IMG/VR virus record: IMGVR_UViG_3300048015_000034
Span: 1-37,058 of that record
Reading direction: 5' to 3' (one strand)
From: a virus
DNA length: 37,058 bases
In this document: one piece after another, positions 30,988 through 36,344 of the stretch
How positions within the stretch are numbered: position 1 is the stretch's first letter
How the letters are laid out: each line of letters opens with the position of its first letter
Notes under the pieces: generated by a model
The model's input: only the letters and a program-made list of their open reading frames with translations
What the model was told of the DNA's origin: nothing
Database searches by the model: none
Made by a program: the position numbers and the translations under genes

Positions 30988-32025
30988 TTATTTTACAGTT
31001 TTTAATATTAAAGTTACTTCATTACACATTACAATTGGACGATATTCTGTTTTATTTTTTATTTTTTCTCTAATAATTTCTGGATCAATTTCATCACATA
31101 TCATTTTATATATTTCGTCAAAGTCTTTTTTTACAATTCTAGCCCAAGAAATTGATAAATCTTCTCCTTCTATACGAGAACGAATTATTGAAAGATTATT
31201 TCCACGAATACAATGAAGATAATTATATTTTGTATTAAATGTCCATACAATTTTACTACCCATAATTTTTTGGGGTAGTTCTGAACTAATAGAATTCCAT
31301 GATTTTAGAAATTTAAAATCATTAAAATTTGGAATTATTGTTTTTTCTTCTGTACGAGGTTTATTTTGTAAACTTAAAAAATTTCTATATGTTTCTACAT
31401 CTTTTAGAAACTTAGTATAAAAATTAATTCTATCCTGAATATCTTCTCTTGATAAATAAGAATATGCTTTGGCAGCAGCTTCATCTTCTTTAATACAAAT
31501 TAATTCTTCTAAAAGACAAGAAAAATAATCCCAAATATACTTAGAAATAATATCGGAAATACTTTTCTCATATAAGAAATTATAAATATTTATATCAATA
31601 AATTTATTATTTTCAATAATTTTTTCAATAATATCGATAGTTCCAAAAGCCTTTTCTTTGGCCTGTAAAGTTTTATTTTTTATCATATTGTAATTCATTT
31701 TTACTTTCTTTTCATTATTATAACGATCTACTATTTCTTTAATTTTATTTTGTAAAAATTTATGGGAACTTTCAGGTAAAATAATCCCACGAGAAAGCAT
31801 ACGTGCAATCCAACATGCAGTCAATGACAAAAATATATGATTTGATTTTTTAATAATTTCTGCAATATTTTCTTGATTTGTTTCTTTTAAATATTGCAAC
31901 ATAAATTTAAGACCATCTTTATCTGTAAAGTCATAATGATAGTCGTTAAATGCCTGTGTTATTTCGGAATCTGTAGGAGGATGATCAAAAGTAGGTTCTT
32001 TAACCCTTAAATTTTGAGATTTCAT
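30988..32025 (-). CDS. Conserved-type hypothetical protein, 345 residues
   Basis: 345 residues, mostly helical in the N-terminal two thirds (IFLSLTACWIARMLSRGI, KSISDIISKYIWDYFSCL), with a beta-rich end (KIVWTFNTKYNYLHCIRGNN). No signal peptide or motif identified. RBS AAGGAA eight bases before ATG32025; a sigma70-like promoter and a 20-bp palindrome lie just upstream. Function unknown. Confidence 0.7.
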   Translation of the reverse strand: MKSQNLRVKEPTFDHPPTDSEITQAFNDYHYDFTDKDGLKFMLQYLKETNQENIAEIIKKSNHIFLSLTACWIARMLSRGIILPESSHKFLQNKIKEIVDRYNNEKKVKMNYNMIKNKTLQAKEKAFGTIDIIEKIIENNKFIDINIYNFLYEKSISDIISKYIWDYFSCLLEELICIKEDEAAAKAYSYLSREDIQDRINFYTKFLKDVETYRNFLSLQNKPRTEEKTIIPNFNDFKFLKSWNSISSELPQKIMGSKIVWTFNTKYNYLHCIRGNNLSIIRSRIEGEDLSISWARIVKKDFDEIYKMICDEIDPEIIREKIKNKTEYRPIVMCNEVTLILKTVK

Positions 32026-32063
32026 AATATATATTCCTTGGAGATTAGAAGATTTCTATCTCT

Positions 32064-32112
32064 ATCCTACATTTTATAGGATGTCAATATCGTTTAGGAC
32101 TTAAGTCCTAAA
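32064..32112 (-). promoter_or_regulatory. Putative promoter with adjacent 20-bp palindrome
   Basis: Minus strand: TTGACA (32087-32082), then about 17 bases to a weak TAGAGA. Five bases upstream of the -35 is a perfect palindrome, TTTAGGACTTAAGTCCTAAA (32093-32112), which also forms the last codons and stop of the next gene. It could be an operator or activator site for the 345-residue gene, or a hairpin ending the upstream transcript. Confidence 0.4.
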
Positions 32113-32282
32113 ACATAATCTTCCGCAATATCCGATAATTCATTAATCGATAAATTATTAAAATAAGAACTTTTTATCCATTTATTATTATAATAATAAT
32201 CTATCCAATAAAGATTAATTTTATGCATTACATTAACAATCGCTTTTAAATTAAAATCATCTGAAAAATATTCTTTATACAT
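32094..32282 (-). CDS. Small hypothetical protein
   Basis: 62 residues from ATG32282, six bases after GGAG; an upstream in-frame ATG would overlap the tail gene and has no RBS. Aromatic and acidic (NLYWIDYYYNNKWIKSSYF). Function unknown. Confidence 0.55.
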   Translation of the reverse strand: MYKEYFSDDFNLKAIVNVMHKINLYWIDYYYNNKWIKSSYFNNLSINELSDIAEDYVLGLKS

Positions 32283-32295
32283 ATTATCTCCTATT

Positions 32296-34314
32296 TTATA
32301 ATACACCATAACGTCTTGCTGATACATAATTAACTTTTAATGTTACACCGGCTGAATTTGCGACTCCATTAGCATTAAATCCCATAACTAACGTAGTCTG
32401 AAAATCAACAATATTGGGAGGTAAAGTAACAGGACCGACTCTTAGATAAATTTTACCATTATTAGGCCAAGTTAAAGGATCACCCGAAGTAGGAACAAGT
32501 TCTTCTCCTGCCCCACCAAGCGTTGAACCACAAACACAAGATATATTATTATCACCACCAGCACCCGAAAGATAAAGTTGAGTCATATTTACCATATTTG
32601 ATACTTCTAATTCAGATTCAAACTCAAATTGAACATTATTCAATTCAGAAGATTGAATATTCATGGAAGTAACAGTATCAGAAAATGAAGTATATAATGC
32701 CCATTGTTCTGTAGTTGTTCCTCCACCTAATGAAAATACTAAATTTTGTCTTTGTCCTTTTTGTCCATTACTCCAAGGATTTTCTATAGAACAAACTATA
32801 CTTCCATTGGAAGTTCCTCCATATCTAGTTAATGCCCATCCTGTCGCTATATTTCCGGATATAGCAACATTTCCCACATTAGAAGATAATGTAGAATTTG
32901 CAGAACCAAAAACTGATAATTTAGCAGTTTTCATATAGGACCAAGTTACAGTATTATCTGTTATACTTGCATTACTTCCCAAAGGACCACCAGAAGTATT
33001 AGATGTTCCATTTGCTGTACATCTATAAATAGAAGTACCATTAAAACATTGTTGACCAATAACATAAGGTGTTGCTGATTTCCAGGCAACTCCTTCAAAA
33101 ATATTACCCGATGGATTTAAAGAAGAATCAAATCCATCGTCGGCAGAATAAGGTCTTGAAGAATATGGTATTAGAGAAGGAAAAAATTTTTGTAGTGCTA
33201 AAACAATAGAATAACCCCAATACATTGCGCCTCTATGAGATGGATGAAGCCCATCCTGAGTAACTGCATTGGCAACTCCACCTGTTCCGCCAATAGGCCA
33301 ATAAGTTCCGTTAGTTCCATCTGTCATATATCCTGATGGATCAGCAATCATTATTTGATTAAATCCTTTAGGATTAGCCCAAGTTTCTCCCCGACAATAA
33401 GCACGAATCCATCTATTTACTCTATGAATATAAGCTGATACTGTTCCTGTTAACAATGTAGCTCTTGGAGTAATAGGAGAAGCTATTACTCTTTTTCCTG
33501 CTAACATTAAAGTTTCATAACAAGTTTGAAGATTTGCTATTGTCGTGGCAACCGTAACAGAACCATTAGTTGCATCATTAGTTCCGCCATTAATTAAAAA
33601 TATATCAATAGAAGATGCAAGACAATCTGGTAATCTGGCAACCATATCAGAAGTAAGACAACCCGGAACTCCAAATGTTCCTGTTCCACCATTTACAAGA
33701 GATAAAACTGCACCAGAACCACCAGAAGTATTAATTGTATAAGTAAAAGTATTTGTAGAAGAATATCCTATATTTGTAATATTTACACCAGTTATTACAC
33801 CCGAAGAAACAACTAATGTTCCTGTTGCACCATTACTTAGTGTAATTGTATCAGAATTAGAATAACCTGTTCCACCAGAAATTACAATAATTTTTAATAA
33901 AGAAAGTCCATAACCACCGTACCCCTGTGACATATCCCAATTTAAGGAACCTAATGAAAAAATTTCAGCCCAAGTTAACATGGAAGTTCCCTGTTTTATA
34001 ACTTTAAGGGAAGGCTGATAGGCCCATGTAACGGTATTATCTGTTATACTACTTGTTACTCCCGAAGGACCACCAGAAGAAGCAGAAGTGCCGCCTGTAA
34101 CGCATCTATAGGCATATCCACCATTTTTAACTACGGTATTTTGGGTATATGCCGTAGATGCAATCCATGCAGGAATATTATTTGATAATTGTGATTGAGT
34201 TGCCGTGGCATTATAAATGGTATAAAGTGATTGTCCACCTATAATAGAATCTCCTAGGCCATTAATTTTTAAGACTGACCTATTAAAATCTGAAAATGGC
34301 GGACTATTACTCAT
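32296..34314 (-). CDS. SGNH/GDSL hydrolase tail protein with carbohydrate-binding modules
   Basis: 672 residues. SGNH hydrolase blocks are present in order: GLGDSII (nucleophile Ser, residue about 23), a Gly-rich stretch, 'LINGGTNDATNG' (block III Asn) and 'DGLHPSHRGA' (catalytic Asp-His). Two copies of a CBM5/12-like module occur: 'AWIASTAYTQNTVV...YRC' near residue 49 and 'AWKSATPYVIGQQC...YRC' near 415. The remainder is Gly/Ser/Asn-rich fibre sequence. Likely a virion esterase that removes acyl groups from surface polysaccharide during attachment. A late-type box lies 30 bases upstream. Confidence 0.85.
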   Translation of the reverse strand: MSNSPPFSDFNRSVLKINGLGDSIIGGQSLYTIYNATATQSQLSNNIPAWIASTAYTQNTVVKNGGYAYRCVTGGTSASSGGPSGVTSSITDNTVTWAYQPSLKVIKQGTSMLTWAEIFSLGSLNWDMSQGYGGYGLSLLKIIVISGGTGYSNSDTITLSNGATGTLVVSSGVITGVNITNIGYSSTNTFTYTINTSGGSGAVLSLVNGGTGTFGVPGCLTSDMVARLPDCLASSIDIFLINGGTNDATNGSVTVATTIANLQTCYETLMLAGKRVIASPITPRATLLTGTVSAYIHRVNRWIRAYCRGETWANPKGFNQIMIADPSGYMTDGTNGTYWPIGGTGGVANAVTQDGLHPSHRGAMYWGYSIVLALQKFFPSLIPYSSRPYSADDGFDSSLNPSGNIFEGVAWKSATPYVIGQQCFNGTSIYRCTANGTSNTSGGPLGSNASITDNTVTWSYMKTAKLSVFGSANSTLSSNVGNVAISGNIATGWALTRYGGTSNGSIVCSIENPWSNGQKGQRQNLVFSLGGGTTTEQWALYTSFSDTVTSMNIQSSELNNVQFEFESELEVSNMVNMTQLYLSGAGGDNNISCVCGSTLGGAGEELVPTSGDPLTWPNNGKIYLRVGPVTLPPNIVDFQTTLVMGFNANGVANSAGVTLKVNYVSARRYGVL

Positions 34315-34343
34315 ATATAATTCCTTTTAAATAGTATTTTTTT

Positions 34344-34356
34344 ACTATTTATTCAG
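34344..34356 (-). promoter_or_regulatory. Late-type promoter box for the SGNH tail gene
   Basis: CTGAATAAATAGT on the minus strand, about 30 bases before ATG34314. The identical 13-mer lies before tRNA-Gly (35236-35248). It contains the AATAAATA core of the late boxes and is followed by a 7-bp hairpin (AAATAGT/ACTATTT). Confidence 0.45.
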
Positions 34357-34578
34357 AATAAATTTTCCAATCTTCCGCCAAGATATCTTTATTAGTAAGT
34401 TCTGCGGAAGCCTCTATATTACCATAAAAAATAGATTTTATTTCATTTTCTTCTTGGGAATAAAATATATATACATTATAATATACACAAGATTCTGTAT
34501 CTCTTGTAATTTTTTTACCTTGTTTTAATAACATTAAAGCATCGGTTTTAATAACATTAAAGCATCGGAAAAATTCAT
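34349..34578 (-). pseudogene. Tad2-like (DUF2829) anti-Thoeris gene, broken by a 23-bp tandem duplication
   Basis: The expected gene starts at ATG34578 (AGGA seven bases upstream) as MNFSDALMLLK, but a 23-base duplication shifts the frame and brings a TAA within 15 codons. Removing one copy gives MNFSDALMLLKQGKKITRD, joined to a body ending ELTNKDILAEDWKIYSE. Both ends fit the DUF2829/Tad2 family (MNFxEALxLLKxGKKVxR... at the start, (D)LLAEDWE at the end). Tad2 proteins bind the Thoeris signalling molecule. An internal ATG34534 could still make a 61-residue product lacking the first seven residues, but has no RBS. Confidence 0.7.
34523..34568 (-). repeat. Perfect 23-bp tandem duplication
   Basis: Two identical copies, 34523-34545 and 34546-34568, of TTTTAATAACATTAAAGCATCGG (+ strand; split here as TTTTAATAACATT then AAAGCATCGG). 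Because 23 is not a multiple of three, it frameshifts the gene it lies in. Loss of one copy by slippage would restore the frame. Confidence 0.95.
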
Positions 34579-34582
34579 TTCA

Positions 34583-34741
34583 TTATCCTAAGTTTTTAAC
34601 TGATTCTGCCGCAATAAATTGAATATCTTCTCTTCTAACTCCAATATCAGAAAGTTCTTTATCGGTTAAATAATTTAATTCTTTATAAATTCTTTGATAC
34701 TCTTTATATTTCTTAATTTTAGAAATAATAAAATTCAACAT
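34583..34741 (-). CDS. DUF1127 small protein
   Basis: 52 residues, below the usual ORF length cut-off. The sequence contains KEYQRIYKELNYLTDKELSD followed by IGVRREDI, the DUF1127 (YjiS-type) signature L-x-D-x-E-L-x-D-I-G-(I/L)-x-R-x-(D/E)-I. In bacteria these small Arg-rich proteins are especially common in Alphaproteobacteria, and some act in RNA or phosphate regulation. RBS GAGGTT before ATG34741; ends five bases before the Tad2-like start. Confidence 0.78.
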   Translation of the reverse strand: MLNFIISKIKKYKEYQRIYKELNYLTDKELSDIGVRREDIQFIAAESVKNLG

Positions 34742-34753
34742 TTTTTAACCTCT

Positions 34754-35041
34754 TTAAAATCCTCTTAATTCTTTTGTTACATCTGATATTTCTTCAAGAC
34801 GAAGAATTTTTATATTTTTTATATAAAAACTATACGCTTTTATGTATATATTATTTGTTAATTTAATAACAGGTGATAATTTATTTTTTAGATTATCTTC
34901 CGTGTAAAATACATTTTCTCCTAAATTTCTAGAAAAACCAGATAATATAATTTCTCTTTTAATTAACAATACAATATTTTCATATTCTTTTTTATTTTTT
35001 TCTTTAAATTCTTCATTAAATTCTATATGAATACCATACAT
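34754..35041 (-). CDS. VapD-like (Cas2-fold) small protein
   Basis: 95 residues. The start MYGIHIEFNEEF, a central helix with an ILSGFSRNLGENVFYTED turn, and the end 'IKNIKILRLEEISDVTKE' follow the VapD pattern (MYAI.FD, GF..QGSVYF, DIR.LRIEE..DL). VapD is a Cas2-like endoribonuclease. The QGSVY motif is altered to LGENVFY, so activity is uncertain. A related-looking small protein is common in T4-like phages. Confidence 0.5.
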   Translation of the reverse strand: MYGIHIEFNEEFKEKNKKEYENIVLLIKREIILSGFSRNLGENVFYTEDNLKNKLSPVIKLTNNIYIKAYSFYIKNIKILRLEEISDVTKELRGF

Positions 35042-35067
35042 TTAATAATTCCTTTTTTAAAAAGAGT

Positions 35068-35127
35068 TGGACCAAGGGAAGGATTCGAACCTCCGACATA
35101 AAGCTCTACCAACTGAGCTACCTTGGT
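35068..35127 (-). tRNA. tRNA-like gene lacking the anticodon arm
   Basis: On the minus strand: acceptor ACCAAGG/CCTTGGT (7 of 7 paired), D arm GCTC-AGTTGGTA-GAGC, T arm GGAGG-TTCGAAT-CCTTC, and an encoded CCA. Between the D and T arms are only eight bases (TTTATGTC) instead of about 22-23, so the whole anticodon stem-loop is missing. All other parts are canonical. Either a deletion made it a dead gene, or it is a tRNA-like substrate with another role. Amino acid identity cannot be assigned. Confidence 0.8.
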
Positions 35128-35134
35128 ATAAAAA

Positions 35135-35208
35135 TGGAGCGGAAAAAAGGACTTGAACCTTTTTCAACAGTTTGGAAGACTGTGGCACAACCTATATACC
35201 ATTCCCGC
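35135..35208 (-). tRNA. tRNA-Gly (anticodon UCC)
   Basis: Minus strand: acceptor GCGGGAA/TTTCCGC with discriminator T and encoded CCA. The D stem is GGTA/TGCC, the anticodon stem ACAGT/ACTGT with loop CTTCCAA (anticodon TCC), and the T arm AAAGG-TTCAAGT-CCTTT. The U discriminator is normal for tRNA-Gly. Seven bases separate it from the armless tRNA downstream. Confidence 0.92.
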
Positions 35209-35230
35209 AAATTTAATAATTTTATTCTGT

Positions 35231-35248
35231 TGTCAACTATTTATTCAG
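35231..35248 (-). promoter_or_regulatory. Promoter region for the tRNAs
   Basis: Minus strand CTGAATAAATAGT (35248-35236), identical to the box before the SGNH gene, directly followed by TTGACA (35236-35231). The late-type box is about 30 bases before the tRNA-Gly 5' end. The TTGACA has no clear -10 partner. Confidence 0.35.
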
Positions 35249-35493
35249 GTTATATTTATATTTGGTATGATATTAAATCTAAATTTTTTTATATTGGTGG
35301 CCATAAAGGAAAAGTTTCTGATTATTATATATGTTCAAATAAACCAATGTTAAGAGCTTATAAATTAAGACCAGAAACTTAGAAATTCTATAATAGGAAG
35401 AAAATTACAAACTAGAGAAGATGGAAGTAAATATTGGAAATATCCTGATAAAAGTGGGGAGATTCTGTTACTAGGCTCTCCCCCTATGCCCTA
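35240..35493 (+). pseudogene. Decayed GIY-YIG endonuclease fragment
   Basis: The + strand encodes SGYIYIWYDIKSKFFYIGGH, then YYICSNKPMLRAYKLRPE, then a stop. The next segment (IIGRKLQTREDGSKYWKYPD) continues in another frame. The first part matches the intact gene at 9106 (YGFVYIWFD, RYYIGSHWG, YICSSDWML, RRPED). One frameshift and an in-frame TAG, no usable start, and no C-terminal part mean it is not functional. It lies exactly between tRNA-Gly and the tmRNA, and its 3' end runs antisense into the tmRNA pseudoknot. Confidence 0.78.
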
Positions 35494-35729
35494 GTTAGAG
35501 ATTATGCACAGAGTGCAAAACCTTCAACAAATGCAACTTCATTATCATTTGCATTTACAGTTTTATTCCGTTAACGGAGGTTTCCCCCGATAGACTACTC
35601 ATTTCCTTCATCTAGCAATCGATCCTGTTCGAGCCCATCAACAAAACACCTTAATGTACTCTTGGTGGACTCGCGGACATACGCTAGTCCGGTCTTGCCA
35701 AGATTATCTAAATGTATCAACATCTATCC
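35456..35729 (-). ncRNA. ssrA: Circularly permuted (two-piece) tmRNA
   Basis: Minus strand, in permuted order. Acceptor piece (about 35729-35663): P2 3' strand, T arm CGGAC/GTCCG (35691-35687 with 35678-35674, 8-base loop), then CGAGTCC and ACCA ending at 35663. A 26-base spacer (35662-35637) would be removed. Coding piece (35636 down to about 35456): GGGCTCG pairs fully with CGAGTCC of the acceptor piece. Then come GGATCGATTG (D-loop-like) and P2 5' strand (TTGCT with GGCAA, AGAT with ATCT, AAATG with CATTT across pieces). A GC-rich PK1-like hairpin (35589-35575), the tag frame, and an H-type pseudoknot (35495-35490 with 35475-35470; 35483-35477 with 35462-35456) follow. Such a molecule rescues stalled ribosomes with host SmpB. 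Confidence 0.88.
35502..35552 (-). other. tmRNA tag-peptide reading frame
   Basis: From the resume codon GCA (35552-35550) to TAA (35504-35502): ANDNEVAFVEGFALCA. The ANDN start is typical of alphaproteobacterial tags, and the hydrophobic A-L-x-A end is the ClpX-type degron, here with Cys in place of the usual penultimate Ala. Confidence 0.88.
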
Positions 35730-35733
35730 TTTA

Positions 35734-35762
35734 TTTATCTCATAAAATCTTTTACAAGTCAA
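35734..35762 (-). promoter_or_regulatory. Sigma70-type promoter of the tmRNA
   Basis: Minus strand TTGACT (35762-35757), 17 bases, GATAAA (35739-35734). The expected start falls near 35728, at the 5' edge of the acceptor piece. Same CTTGACT context as the promoter at 6779. Confidence 0.55.
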
Positions 35763-35779
35763 GAAAAAAATAAAAAAAA

Positions 35780-36142
35780 TTAAATATAAATTCCCCTATC
35801 AATTACATTATAATGGGAATAAACACCAATATCTCCAAAATATTTTTCTACACATTCAACAACAATTCTATGATCATAATCTTTACATGAAAAAATATCA
35901 AAATAAGCTGTATTGGTATCAGAAGAAAAATGTGCAGTTATATTACTTGTAACTATTTTTTGTAATAAAGTATATCCGGCTTTATTACCATGACCAAAAT
36001 AAACAATTTCGGGTTCACCAAAGGCAACCATATCTATAGATTCAACCAATTCTTCTACAAATTTTTTTATATTTGTAGAAGAATTGATTTTTTTATTATT
36101 ACAATTATAAACATCTATAGATAATGATTTTCCCCAAGCCAT
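35780..36142 (-). CDS. speD: S-adenosylmethionine decarboxylase (SpeD/SpeH-like)
   Basis: 120 residues. Matches the small prokaryotic AdoMetDC fold: WGKSLSIDVYNCN at the start, 'IDMVAFGEPEIVYFGHGNKA', then 'LLQKIVTSNITAHFSSDTN' and 'AYFDIFSCKDYD'. Ser66 is at the expected self-processing site that becomes the pyruvoyl cofactor, with His71 and Cys86 as likely active-site residues. The enzyme makes decarboxylated SAM for spermidine synthesis. Versions of this gene occur as auxiliary genes in aquatic phages. RBS AAGGAA before ATG36142. The local ESH motif of bacterial SpeH is TSN here. Confidence 0.75.
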   Translation of the reverse strand: MAWGKSLSIDVYNCNNKKINSSTNIKKFVEELVESIDMVAFGEPEIVYFGHGNKAGYTLLQKIVTSNITAHFSSDTNTAYFDIFSCKDYDHRIVVECVEKYFGDIGVYSHYNVIDRGIYI

Positions 36143-36155
36143 TTTAATTTCCTTA

Positions 36156-36344
36156 CTAATTAAAAATGTATTTATTATATTTTATTATAAAATAAGAATA
36201 CAATTTTAAAGTCTTTATAGTTATTTTATGTGCCATTTCAGGAGGTAAAAAAGATAAAATAAATCTGATAATACGATAACATTTAATTATCATAAAATCA
36301 AAAATGTATAATATCATAAGAATTAAAAATTGTAATAAATTCAT
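36156..36344 (-). CDS. Small membrane protein resembling the N-terminus of dihydroorotate dehydrogenase
   Basis: 62 residues. Two hydrophobic stretches (LLQFLILMILYIFDFMII and IIRFILSFL), then PPEMAHKITIKTLKLYS. The latter resembles the N-terminal segment of class 2 PyrD (L-D/P-P-E-x-A-H-x-L-T-I-x-x-L-K), the part that anchors that enzyme to the membrane. The catalytic barrel is absent. ATG directly follows the previous TAA. It may be a relic, a decoy of the anchor, or a chance similarity. Confidence 0.5.
   Translation of the reverse strand: MNLLQFLILMILYIFDFMIIKCYRIIRFILSFLPPEMAHKITIKTLKLYSYFIIKYNKYIFN

Noticed and set aside
30210-31073. Several frames antisense to or in other frames of the pentapeptide gene
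   Set aside because: They arise from the 15-base repeat period, which keeps all frames open. The real frame gives A(D/N)LxG pentapeptides and a recognisable C-terminal domain.
32663-33742. Two + strand frames opposite the SGNH gene
   Set aside because: Shadows of a long, strongly supported minus-strand gene.
35134-35240. Start codons at 35134 and 35153 for the + strand GIY-YIG fragment
   Set aside because: They lie inside the antisense strand of tRNA-Gly and have no RBS; the homologous protein part begins only near 35245.
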